A DNA stretch of 64,000 bases, from the NCBI RefSeq assembly GCF_025993685.1, contig NZ_DAJPEN010000001.1:1550001-1614000 (forward strand). The letters run 5' to 3'. Below are positions 9,385 to 17,672 of this stretch, in pieces; the stretch's first letter is position 1, and each line of letters starts with the position of its first letter. Under the pieces are notes generated by a model. The model ran no database searches and was not told where the DNA came from. It was given only the letters and a program-made list of their open reading frames with translations. Position numbers and translations under genes: made by a program. This DNA comes from Bacteroides mediterraneensis. Its GTDB lineage: Bacteria; Bacteroidota; Bacteroidia; Bacteroidales; Bacteroidaceae.

Positions 9385-10947
9385 ATGAGTAAATTATTAC
9401 ATAAGAAGATATTTTTAGGATATATTATCATAACAGCTATAGTTCTATTTCTGACTGTTGTTATGGTCAACGAGCGTTTCCGCTTTCGAAGGTTTGAGGG
9501 CGTTATAAATGAAACGAATTATGTCCGTGAAAATATCCATAAGGCTCATTTGTATATTACCAGGTTGGCAACTTTAGGCGAATCAGTTATTGCATGGGAT
9601 GAATCAGATTATAACAGATACCATTATCAGCGTCTTAAAACAGACAGTATTCTGCTTGAAATAAAATCCGGGTGTGGAAATTTCTTACGTCCTGTTCAGA
9701 TAGACTCTTTACGGGTGCTGCTTGAGACGAAAGAGACACACCTGTTCAGGATAATGAAAGCAGTCCAATCCTGGGAGGAATCTGATAGTATTCTTGCTAA
9801 TGAACTACCTGTAATAGCCACACAGTCGGTTCGGATGAAGACAATAACGCAGAAAAAGAAGGGAATTGCCGGGTTATTTGGAAAGAAAGAGACGGTACAA
9901 GTTCCATACATCACAAATGAAATACAGGATTTCAATGAAAGATTGACTTCTGCCAGAGATTGGCGGAACAATCAGATGGGAGCGTATGCAGACAGTCTGC
10001 GTTTACAGAACAGGCTGTTAAATCACAAGTTATATGATTTTGTTTCTTCTCTTGATAACCAAATACAGCAGTCATTTACAGAACAGTATCTGGAAATAAC
10101 GGAGACAAGATGGAAATCTTTCCGACTGTTTGCTATGGTGATAAGTATTGTTGTCGTTCTGTTTATTATTTCTTTTTTCATTATTCTATCCGATTTACGT
10201 AAGGAAGAAAAGATAAAACTCAAACTACAGCAAACCGTTCTGGAAAACGAGGATTTGCTTGAAATGCGCAAAAGAATAATTCTGACCGTTTCTCATGATA
10301 TACGTGGCCCGCTCGGTAATATTCATAACTGTGCTGATTTGGCTTCCCAAACACGGGAGAAAAAGAAACGCGAACCATATTTGGATGATATACGCCATTC
10401 CTGCCATCATATCCTGCATTTGGTTAATGATCTGATGGATGCCTATCGGATCAATGAAGCCGGTGATTTGCGTAACGACACACCATTTTATCTTGACCGT
10501 TTCCTGCAACGCATCTCAGAAGAGTTTTCCCGCAAGGCTGTTGCAAAGGCCTTATTTCTTCAATATGAACATCAAAACTCATCTTTTGTTGTAAAGGGCG
10601 ATGCAGATAAACTGGAGCAAGTACTGGCCAATTTACTGACCAATGCCATCAAGTTTACTCCATCAGGAACCATAAGTTTTTATTCAAAATATTTGGAAGG
10701 AAAACTGCACATTGAAATCAGGGATACCGGTATCGGAATGGATGAGGAAACGCAGAAAAGAATATTTGCCCCCTTTGAGCGTGCCGCACAGAATCTCAAT
10801 TCTGAGGGCTTTGGTTTAGGTCTTTTCCTGACAAAGGGACTGGTCAAAGTCCTGAGTGGTATTATAACTGTGGAAAGCGCACCGGGAAAGGGAAGTATTT
10901 TCAGGCTTGAGATTCCTTTACCTGAAACGGATGAACTTGTAGCCTGA
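9385..10947 (+). CDS. RteA-like sensor histidine kinase, truncated duplicate
   Basis: This membrane sensor kinase has TM segments at about 11-29 and 247-268 around a periplasmic sensor region. The HisKA H-box is TVSHDIRGPLGN (His304), and the HATPase carries N and G boxes (NLLTNAIKFTP, DTGIGMDEE, GFGLGLFLTKG). It differs from the N-terminal 519 residues of the intact kinase at 46482-48800 by about 30 residues by eye. It stops at 520 residues because 11 bp are missing just after DELV relative to the intact copy; the frame shifts into TGA and loses the receiver and HPt domains. The kinase core is complete, so a soluble phosphotransfer function is not excluded, but the locus as a whole is decaying. 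Confidence 0.85.
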   Translation: MSKLLHKKIFLGYIIITAIVLFLTVVMVNERFRFRRFEGVINETNYVRENIHKAHLYITRLATLGESVIAWDESDYNRYHYQRLKTDSILLEIKSGCGNFLRPVQIDSLRVLLETKETHLFRIMKAVQSWEESDSILANELPVIATQSVRMKTITQKKKGIAGLFGKKETVQVPYITNEIQDFNERLTSARDWRNNQMGAYADSLRLQNRLLNHKLYDFVSSLDNQIQQSFTEQYLEITETRWKSFRLFAMVISIVVVLFIISFFIILSDLRKEEKIKLKLQQTVLENEDLLEMRKRIILTVSHDIRGPLGNIHNCADLASQTREKKKREPYLDDIRHSCHHILHLVNDLMDAYRINEAGDLRNDTPFYLDRFLQRISEEFSRKAVAKALFLQYEHQNSSFVVKGDADKLEQVLANLLTNAIKFTPSGTISFYSKYLEGKLHIEIRDTGIGMDEETQKRIFAPFERAAQNLNSEGFGLGLFLTKGLVKVLSGIITVESAPGKGSIFRLEIPLPETDELVA

Positions 10948-11276
10948 TAATGCTTCGATAACCATTCTACCGAAGAATGTGCTTGTTGTGGATGATGGAT
11001 TATGGACATATGCTGTCTCTTGTTCTCATGGAATCAAGAAAAGAAATTGAAGAACTTACAACAGCCATAAAGACAATCAATCGAGAAAGTATTAGGAAAA
11101 CAATACATCGAATGATGCCTGTATAGGAAATGCTTGAAAAGGAACAGTTGTTGCGTGATTTTCAAGAAAAGTTACACGATATGGATATTATGATGATGTT
11201 ATTTGTGAAAATGCTATCCAGATTATAGAGTGGATTGAAAAATTAATTAATGAAACAGAAAATGAACTGAAAAAAT
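10948..11276 (+). pseudogene. Remnant of RteA receiver and HPt domains
   Basis: After the frameshift, sequence homologous to the intact copy continues (CTGATAATG, then the codons for ILPKNVLVVDD at the receiver start). It then jumps near 11000 directly into the HPt segment (compare HMLSLVVDESRKELE), so several hundred bases of receiver are deleted. The HPt histidine region KTIHRM is still recognisable near 11100 but is followed by an in-frame stop (TAG, in the codons matching MIPVWEM). This is clearly non-functional. Confidence 0.8.
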
Positions 11277-11594
11277 ATGAAAATTCTGATAGTTGAAGAC
11301 AATATGATACTTTGCGGAATGATTGAAAAATGGCTGCAGAAGGCCGGTTACGAAGTATTGACAGCTATAGATGAACTCGGTGCAGGTAGTATTCTGAAGA
11401 AAAACGAAATCAATCTTGTATTGGGAGACGTACGCCTGCTGGAAGGTGACGGTATCAGCCTTTTGGAATGGATGATGCGTTCTAAGATGGAAGTTCCATT
11501 TATTGTCATGACAGATTATGAGTGGATTATAACTTGGAGAATATCTATCGCATCCAGACCGGGAGGATTTATACAAGGAGTTTTCCACCTTTAA
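11277..11594 (+). pseudogene. RteB-like response regulator, truncated
   Basis: The first 81 residues match the receiver of the intact regulator at 48781 (KILIVEDNMILCGMIEKWL, phospho-acceptor Asp51 in LVLGDVRLLEGDG), up to MTDY. At about 11519 the similarity ends abruptly and unrelated sequence (EWIITWRISIASRPG) continues to a stop at 11594. The rest of the receiver, the AAA+ domain and the HTH domain are absent, so this is a 5' fragment left at a recombination junction. Confidence 0.85.
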
Positions 11595-11613
11595 GGATAA
11601 GCGATACAGATAT

Positions 11614-12500
11614 TTGCGGTGTGGCCAGTTACTACATGATAGTGAAACAAATGAAGTCTATTTGTCACCTTGGCTGAAGGATAAGAAGGAAGGACATCCA
11701 GAATTTTATCAGCGTCTGACTAATCTTCTAAAGGGATGTGGCATAGAGCCCATAGAGTTGAAATGCACCAAAGATTATTGGGCACGTGACTTATGCCTAT
11801 TCAGTTGAATGAGAACGAATTCTTGAAGTATCAATATTATCCTGATTATCTGATGAAGAGCAATAATCCAGAGGATGCTGAAACAAGAACCGAATGTACT
11901 AACGTATTGCATGGTATGGGGATAAGCTGTCGTTCAACAAATCTGATAATCGATGGTGGCAATATGGTTCCATGTGGTCCTTATATTGTGATGACGGATA
12001 AGGTATTCACCAAGAATGGCAAAGAAAAAGAGGATGCAGTGTTCAAAGCGGAATTAGAGTCTGAACTTGGGCATCCTGTAATCATTATTCCTTGGGAAAT
12101 GCACGATGACTTTAATGTTCGTGATACAGATAAATACGGTCATTCTGATGGTTTTATCAAATGGTGTGGTGGCAACCGTATCCTGATGGGCAATCATGTA
12201 GATCAGTACCCGGAAGAAGCTGCTGCCATCCGGCACATTCTTGAAGAATATGGCTTTGAAGTCACAGAGATGCGATTTGCGGACAAGGTGGGTTCGCCAC
12301 GGACTGATTTAAATTGGGCTTACATCAATTTCCTGCAAGTCGGAAACAAGATTATCATGCCAATATTCAATATTAAAGAGGATGTTATTGCTTGGCAATA
12401 TATACATAAAGCATTCCCTGATTGCGAGATTTATCAAATAGAGATGGCAGGAGTAGCAGAGGAAGGTGGTGCCTTACATTGTATCAGCTGGAATATTTGA
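11614..12500 (+). pseudogene. Agmatine deiminase / PAD-like protein, frameshifted
   Basis: Agmatine deiminase-family enzymes hydrolyse agmatine or peptidyl-arginine guanidino groups. Two frames together give a near-complete protein. Frame 1 (11614-11808) runs EVYLSPWLKDKKEGHPEFY to KDYWARDL; frame 2 (11793-12500) continues MPIQLNENEFLKYQYYP, contains the IIDGGN motif and the FNVRDTDKYGHSDGF region, and ends with GGALHCISW, whose Cys is the family nucleophile. The switch falls at about 11791 (GACTTATGCC), where one missing base separates ARDL from MPIQ, so a single-base deletion is the simplest explanation. No frameshift-stimulating signal was seen. The upstream part from 11530 in the same frame (LGEYLSHPDREDLYKEF) belongs to something else, perhaps the tail of another gene. 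Confidence 0.75.
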
Positions 12501-12617
12501 AGGAGATAAATTGGGTTTTTCCTGATACTCAAATTTTTAACCTATTTATGCTGATTCGTTGTTATTTGATACTAAATAGAGTTGTTTATCACATGATGAA
12601 ATGTTTTTTATGTCTTT

Positions 12618-12689
12618 CATACGAGAGCCGTATGTTTCACGAGCGGAAAACATACGTTTCTCAAGGCGGAAACATACGTTTTCCGTATG
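12618..12689. repeat. Phased CATACG/CGTATG repeat cluster
   Basis: Five copies of CATACG or its complement CGTATG start at 12618, 12629, 12651, 12673 and 12684, with spacings of 11, 22, 22 and 11 bp. Flanking bases are also partly shared (GGAAAACATACGTTT, GGAAACATACGTTTT). The cluster lies in a non-coding stretch between the decayed deiminase gene and the defence island. Confidence 0.7.
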
Positions 12690-12793
12690 GGAAACATTGA
12701 AAGCTTAAGCATACATACTCATTTATGCTTAGATGTTTTTAAGTCTACATAAAAGAGGGAAAGAAGGAATTTGAAAAGAATTGCTAGAAACAA

Positions 12794-12820
12794 AAAAGCT
12801 ACTGAAAACCAGTAGCTTTT
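12794..12820. terminator. Intrinsic hairpin, probably a bidirectional terminator
   Basis: An 11-bp perfect stem (AAAAGCTACTG paired with CAGTAGCTTTT) encloses a 5-base loop, with A-runs upstream and T-runs downstream. No intact gene ends immediately before it. Confidence 0.7.
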
Positions 12821-13320
12821 ATATCGTAATAAAGGTGAAACAGATTCTTATTTTCCGATGCAGTAATTGCAAGTTTCTGATTATCAAATATTTGGAGCTC
12901 TAAAAGGTACAGAAGTCTAATTTTTTGTCATTTTTAGTCATTGTAACACATTGATTATCAATGAGTTATATATTGTCACATTCTTTTTGTAAGACAAAGA
13001 TAATTGTATTTTGTTGAATTTCAAAGTTTTCCAGCAAATAAGTTACAAGAACGAGGTGTTTTTTATCCTTTTTTTAGTGATATGCCATTTTTATCAATGG
13101 CGTGCAATATCATGCAAATAGAATAAGTATTTTGGGGTTGTATTTAAATCTTTGTGAAGTAAGATAATATGAAGACTGATGTTGATTTGTATCGATTTTT
13201 TATATTAATGGATGGGCTGATGTTTTGATTTAATGATTATATTGACTACGGGTGCAATAAATTGATATAAGAGTATCAGTTTTTGATTTTTGCATGAATG
13301 ATGTAAATATTGAAATCTAA
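12821..13320. other. AT-rich non-coding stretch before the defence island
   Basis: About 500 bp of very AT-rich sequence contain no credible gene. I see no further repeats or RNA elements between the hairpin at 12.8 kb and the promoter at 13.32 kb. Confidence 0.5.
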
Positions 13321-13352
13321 TTTGCAAATATAGATATTTAGTTATATATTTG
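13321..13352 (+). promoter_or_regulatory. Bacteroides-type promoter of the rloA-rloB-abiH operon
   Basis: TTTG at 13321-13324, a 20-bp spacer and TATATTTG at 13345-13352 match the TTTG-N19-21-TANNTTTG consensus. Transcription should start only about 10 bp before the ATG at 13369. Confidence 0.75.
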
Positions 13353-13368
13353 TGGAAAAACAGATTAT

Positions 13369-14577
13369 ATGATAGCAGAAATTAGATTTAAGAATATGTT
13401 CTCATTCAGAGACGAGGCTATATTAAGTTTTGAAGCTGATAGAAGTAAGGATATGGAGTCATATCATGTTGTCGAATTGGGGGGTGATGTGAGACTATTG
13501 AAAGTGGCTGTCATTTATGGAGCAAATGCTTCGGGTAAGAGTAATATTATTAAAGTTTGTGATTTTATCAAGTCATTCATTACTTATACCCCACTTAATA
13601 AGGCAGAACAAATTCAAATAGTCCCGTTTCTCCTGAATAAAACAAGTTCGAGGCAGTTATCTGAATATTCGATTTCGTTCTACTTGAAGAATGAGGAAAA
13701 AGCAGTTCGTTATGTCTATTCTGTAGCTTTAGACAGGTGGCACGTAGCAAAGGAAAGTCTGATCTATTATCCAAGTCAACAGCCTGCTACTATATTTGAA
13801 AGAAATACAGAGAATAACGTATCAGTTATTAAATTTGGACAGAAGATCAAAATGTCGCAATCTGTCAAAGAGGAAATAACATTGAAGTGTTTACATAATA
13901 TGTCGGTTTTTGCTGCTTATATGCAGGTAAATACACATATTGTAGAATTAGAGGCAGTTCTTCAGTATCTAACCAATCAGGTTATGCCGGCAATTGTGCC
14001 TGCATCATCTTTAAGTCGTTATGCCGAAGAATCAATCAAGAATGAGTCTGCAAAAGATTATATTTTGAGATATCTACAGGAAGCTGATTTCAATATTTCA
14101 AATATTACTTCCAAAGAACAGGAAACACATAAGGGTTCGATTAATTATACTATGTATCAGCATAAAGTTTCATCTAATGATGGTAACAATGATTATTATG
14201 AGTTCCCGGAACTGTTTGAATCGGACGGTACTATCCGTACGTTTGGCTTGGCCGCTCAAGTGCAAAAGATTCTTGAAAGAGATGCTTTTCTTGCAGTTGA
14301 CGAGATTGAATCCTCTCTTCATCCGAAATTGATAGAATACATCATTGAACGTTTTCTAAAAGAATCAGAGCAAGCCCAGTTGTTGCTCACTACACATTAT
14401 GATGGACTATTAGGAGAAGAAGATTTGCTTAGGAAAGATAATGTCTGGTTTACTGAAAAGAATCCGGACGGATCAAGTGTGCTGTATCCTCTAACAGATT
14501 TCAAAGGATTGAATAGGATTAGTTCTCTCCAAAAGGCATATAAATTTGGTAAATTCGGTGCAGTTCCTAATCTATAA
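13369..14577 (+). CDS. AAA ATPase, RloA / AbiLi-like defence protein
   Basis: This is a 402-residue ABC/SMC-type ATPase of the AAA_15/21 group. It opens with the typical IRFKNMFSFRDEAILSFEA strand, has Walker A GANASGKS at 51-58 and Walker B plus catalytic Glu in AFLAVDEIESSLHP at about 305-318, and a D-loop/H-switch region (LLTTHYDGLL). The next gene, 12 bp downstream, encodes a RloB-type TOPRIM-like protein. This ATPase/RloB pairing is known from RloAB loci next to restriction systems and from the AbiL abortive-infection system. By analogy with OLD-type systems the ATPase would gate the partner's nuclease activity; that is inference. It heads a four-gene defence operon. Confidence 0.85.
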   Translation: MIAEIRFKNMFSFRDEAILSFEADRSKDMESYHVVELGGDVRLLKVAVIYGANASGKSNIIKVCDFIKSFITYTPLNKAEQIQIVPFLLNKTSSRQLSEYSISFYLKNEEKAVRYVYSVALDRWHVAKESLIYYPSQQPATIFERNTENNVSVIKFGQKIKMSQSVKEEITLKCLHNMSVFAAYMQVNTHIVELEAVLQYLTNQVMPAIVPASSLSRYAEESIKNESAKDYILRYLQEADFNISNITSKEQETHKGSINYTMYQHKVSSNDGNNDYYEFPELFESDGTIRTFGLAAQVQKILERDAFLAVDEIESSLHPKLIEYIIERFLKESEQAQLLLTTHYDGLLGEEDLLRKDNVWFTEKNPDGSSVLYPLTDFKGLNRISSLQKAYKFGKFGAVPNL

Positions 14578-14589
14578 TCATGTACTTTT

Positions 14590-15168
14590 ATGAGAAAAGC
14601 AAGAAAAAATACAGCGACCAGACAGGTTATTCATATCGTTGGTGAGGGTTTGACTGAATTATTCTATTTCAGTCATTTGAAAAAAATACTTGGTTATAGA
14701 TATTCTATTTCTCCTCGTTTATTTGAAAACAATAGTATTGAGAAAATAGATAAGAAGATAAAGGAACTTCTAGATGAAGATGTCTTTGTAATATGTGTTT
14801 TTGATGCAGATGTTAGCAGGCGTTCTGATGCGGAAAATAAAAAAATGGTGTCGCTCAAAAAGAAATATGAAAATAATCCCAATGTGATTCTCTGTGATAG
14901 CTTACAGTCAATAGAATATTGGTTTTTACTACATTTTGAAGATACGTGTCGACATTTTCAAGATTCAGCAGCTACAGAAAGAGCATTAAAGCAATATTTG
15001 CCAACATACGATAAAACTCGAAAATACCTTGAGAAGGATAAATGGGTTAAAGAAATGCTTGCTGATTCAAAAATGGATAGGGCATGTGAACTAGCCGAAA
15101 AATATAAAGGTAGAGATTCTTATAGTGAGATTTATAAGGCGATTAAAAAAGTTAGTGAATCGTTGTAA
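14590..15168 (+). CDS. RloB-family TOPRIM-like protein (AbiLii-like)
   Basis: This is a 192-residue protein of the RloB family (PF13707 type). It has TOPRIM-like acidic motifs: Glu19 and Glu23 in the first strand/helix (GEGLTE) and an Asp72-x-Asp74 pair (VFDADVS). The conserved family segment SIEYWFLLHFEDT follows. Its position directly after the AAA ATPase marks the two as a functional pair, probably an effector nuclease and its regulator. The AbiL family is known to block phage by abortive infection; the biochemical activity of this protein is not established by sequence alone. The start ATG at 14590 follows the ATPase stop by 12 bp. Confidence 0.85.
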   Translation: MRKARKNTATRQVIHIVGEGLTELFYFSHLKKILGYRYSISPRLFENNSIEKIDKKIKELLDEDVFVICVFDADVSRRSDAENKKMVSLKKKYENNPNVILCDSLQSIEYWFLLHFEDTCRHFQDSAATERALKQYLPTYDKTRKYLEKDKWVKEMLADSKMDRACELAEKYKGRDSYSEIYKAIKKVSESL

Positions 15169-15181
15169 TAAATATGGATTG

Positions 15182-16045
15182 ATGAAAAAAAAAGATTTAT
15201 ATGCTGTTTGGGGAATCATAGTTAGTGGAATTACTATTGCATTTATTATTAATATGTTGTTGACATATGGTAATATTATCAAAACAAATCTTTCAAATGA
15301 CTCGTGGTTAAATTTTTGGGGAAGTTATAGTAGTGGAATTTTTGCTGTTGTAGTAGGTTATCTTGCTATTATTTATAGTAATAGAAATAATGAGAAAGCT
15401 ATTCTGCAACAGGAAAAGCTGTTAATTCGTCAACAAAATATTAAAAAGTTGGATGAGTATAATAACTGTCTTAAAAATAATTTGGCTTTACTTAATATAG
15501 TAGATGTTATGGGAATTACTGTTGGTATTGATCATCAGAATTTATCATTATCCAAATCGGCTATATGTCAAATGAAAGGTCGAATTTATACAACAGATTT
15601 ACAGTATAGATATGTATTTGAAGTAGATGTACAACGCCAGAAAACAAATTTAGAAAAGACTTATGAAGAATGCTGGATTAAAGCACGTATGGGACTATCT
15701 GATTTATTAGATCAAAAACTCTCTTTTATAGAACGTATTAATCAAAATAGATATGATATTCAAATAAAAGAGAATAATATGCATCGAAAAAATATCTTAT
15801 TGGATTTAAGTAAACAAACGCCAGACGTAGAAAAAAGAAAGTCACTTCAGCAAGAGATTCAGGAAGTAAACATTGAACTGGAACGATTAGATAGAAAAAT
15901 TATTTCATACTATGATGATGTTGATAAGATGACCACTTCGATTAAAGATTTTTCTCTTGAATTGAATAATACTATAAAGGTCTTGTTTGATATATCTTTA
16001 TTGCTTATTAAAGAGAAAGAGGCCCAATTTAAATTAGAAAAATAA
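15182..16045 (+). CDS. Two-TM coiled-coil protein of the defence operon
   Basis: I chose the ATG at 15182 (MKKKDLYAVWG), 13 bp after rloB, giving 287 residues. Two transmembrane segments (about 9-28 and 48-65) are joined by a short loop (NDSWLNFWGSYSSG). A long, mostly helical, charged cytoplasmic part follows, with coiled-coil-like stretches around 70-95 and 190-250. The TM pair plus GSYSSG/coiled-coil layout resembles putative AbiC-type phage-resistance membrane proteins, but I see no decisive motif. It sits between RloB and AbiH on the same strand and is probably co-transcribed. It could be a membrane effector or anchor, or an independent small system. Confidence 0.65.
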   Translation: MKKKDLYAVWGIIVSGITIAFIINMLLTYGNIIKTNLSNDSWLNFWGSYSSGIFAVVVGYLAIIYSNRNNEKAILQQEKLLIRQQNIKKLDEYNNCLKNNLALLNIVDVMGITVGIDHQNLSLSKSAICQMKGRIYTTDLQYRYVFEVDVQRQKTNLEKTYEECWIKARMGLSDLLDQKLSFIERINQNRYDIQIKENNMHRKNILLDLSKQTPDVEKRKSLQQEIQEVNIELERLDRKIISYYDDVDKMTTSIKDFSLELNNTIKVLFDISLLLIKEKEAQFKLEK

Positions 16046-16108
16046 TAGGGTGGTATATATTTTGCCCATGTTTTTGGATGTCTTATAAAAGCTATTACAA
16101 GGAATATA

Positions 16109-17380
16109 ATGAATAGGATTATACTTATAGGAAATGGTTTTGATTTAGCCCATGGGCTTTCTACCAAATACGAGGATTTTATAAATTGGTATTGGGAGCA
16201 ATGGGGACTTCGTTTACTTAGCAGTTCGAAAAAAGAAGAAGAGGATGGCCTTTGTTCTTTTAGACTTAAGGATGAAGTAGGACTTGCTGGTTGGTATTTA
16301 GTTTGGGCATGGCATTATCAAATTATTACGAAATCTCTCTCTCTGCGAGATATCGTAGATTTGGTTTGTAATGATGAACAGGTTTGTGAGTTTCATTGTC
16401 ATAGTATTCTTTTTCAGCGTATATGTAAATCTATTGAGTCTAAGGGATGGGTAGATATTGAAGTTGAATATTATGAGATATTAAAATCATGTGCTTTATA
16501 TCCAGAAAACAATGAATGTACTTGTTCTGAGTTGAATAGACAGATGAATTTCTTAAAAATAAAACTTATAGAATATCTTAGTAGTTTAAACATAGATGAG
16601 GCAATAATCAATTATAAAATAAAAGAAATAATATATGCACCTTTTAATCCTGATGATATTTCTATAAAAGGAATGATACATCTTGTTGATCATTTTAAAT
16701 CGTGGATTAATAAGGGAGAGAAGGAGTGGGGATATCGTTTTTCACAATACAATCTCCTGAAAAATGATTTATTAATCAAGGATAATATTGAATTTTGCAA
16801 TAAGTTCTCTGAAGATTCTTTTAATGGGGAAATCCTGGAATTTATTTTAAGAGGTCAATACCCTAAAGAAATATTATTACCAGACAATATAATGTTGTTG
16901 GACTTTAATTATACTCCAACATCTAAATTTTATTTAACTTCTAATATGGGTTTCTTTCACAATCAGATTCATGGTGCTCTTGATAGCACTGAAAGTGTCA
17001 TATTTGGTTATGGTGATGAATTGGAAGATTATTATAATGAAATTGTAAAATTGAATGATAATAAGTGTTTACAAAATATTAAATCTATAAAGTACTTGGA
17101 ATCTAATAAATATCGTAAAATGTTATCATTTATAGAATCTTCCCCATTTCAAATATTAGTTATGGGACATTCTTGTGGAAACTCAGATCGGACTTTACTT
17201 AACACTTTGTTTGAACATAAAAATTGTGTATCAATAAAACCTTATTATTACCAAAAAGAAGATGGTTCCGATAATTATTTGGACATTATTCAAAACGTGT
17301 CAAGAAGTTTTACTGATATGAAACTTATGAGGGATCGTGTCGTTAATAAAACATCTTGTGAACCGCTTCCGCAAAATTAA
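16109..17380 (+). CDS. abiH: AbiH-family abortive infection protein
   Basis: This 423-residue protein of the AbiH family has the diagnostic N-terminus IILIGNGFDLAHGLSTKYEDF, the central LDFNYTPTS segment followed by IHGALDS, and the late motif ILVMGHSCGNSDRTLLNTLF. AbiH proteins confer phage resistance in lactococci and other bacteria; their mechanism is not settled. It lies 63 bp after the two-TM gene on the same strand and is the last gene of the plus-strand defence block, convergent with rdrB. The sequence is very AT-rich, like its neighbours, consistent with acquisition as a defence cluster. Confidence 0.88.
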   Translation: MNRIILIGNGFDLAHGLSTKYEDFINWYWEQWGLRLLSSSKKEEEDGLCSFRLKDEVGLAGWYLVWAWHYQIITKSLSLRDIVDLVCNDEQVCEFHCHSILFQRICKSIESKGWVDIEVEYYEILKSCALYPENNECTCSELNRQMNFLKIKLIEYLSSLNIDEAIINYKIKEIIYAPFNPDDISIKGMIHLVDHFKSWINKGEKEWGYRFSQYNLLKNDLLIKDNIEFCNKFSEDSFNGEILEFILRGQYPKEILLPDNIMLLDFNYTPTSKFYLTSNMGFFHNQIHGALDSTESVIFGYGDELEDYYNEIVKLNDNKCLQNIKSIKYLESNKYRKMLSFIESSPFQILVMGHSCGNSDRTLLNTLFEHKNCVSIKPYYYQKEDGSDNYLDIIQNVSRSFTDMKLMRDRVVNKTSCEPLPQN

Positions 17381-17636
17381 AAATAACAATAAATAAAATG
17401 TCAATTGAATTATATCGCAATTAATGTGTTCTAAATGGATGTTAAAATATTTTGTGTTAAATGCCACAAATTAACATGTAGAAGAAAAATCAGATTTGTG
17501 AATACTATTTTTTATTACTTATGAAAGATGAAAAATGATATGCTTTTTCAGAACTGATGGTTTAAATTAAGTTGAAAATAGAATCCAGATGTAAGAGAAG
17601 AACTTATAACTGAATTCTATTTCCATTTGTACAAAA

Positions 17637-17664
17637 TTTTGGACAGTGTCTTTTGGACAGTGTC
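17637..17664. repeat. 14-bp perfect tandem duplication
   Basis: TTTTGGACAGTGTC occurs twice back to back in the 292-bp gap between abiH and rdrB, 8 bp beyond the rdrB stop. The gap holds no gene and no convincing terminator. Confidence 0.7.
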
Positions 17665-17672
17665 TTGTGTTC

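Noticed and set aside
11614..12500. Programmed frameshifting of the deiminase-like gene
   Set aside because: No slippery heptamer, internal Shine-Dalgarno or downstream pseudoknot was seen at 11791; a one-base deletion explains the break.
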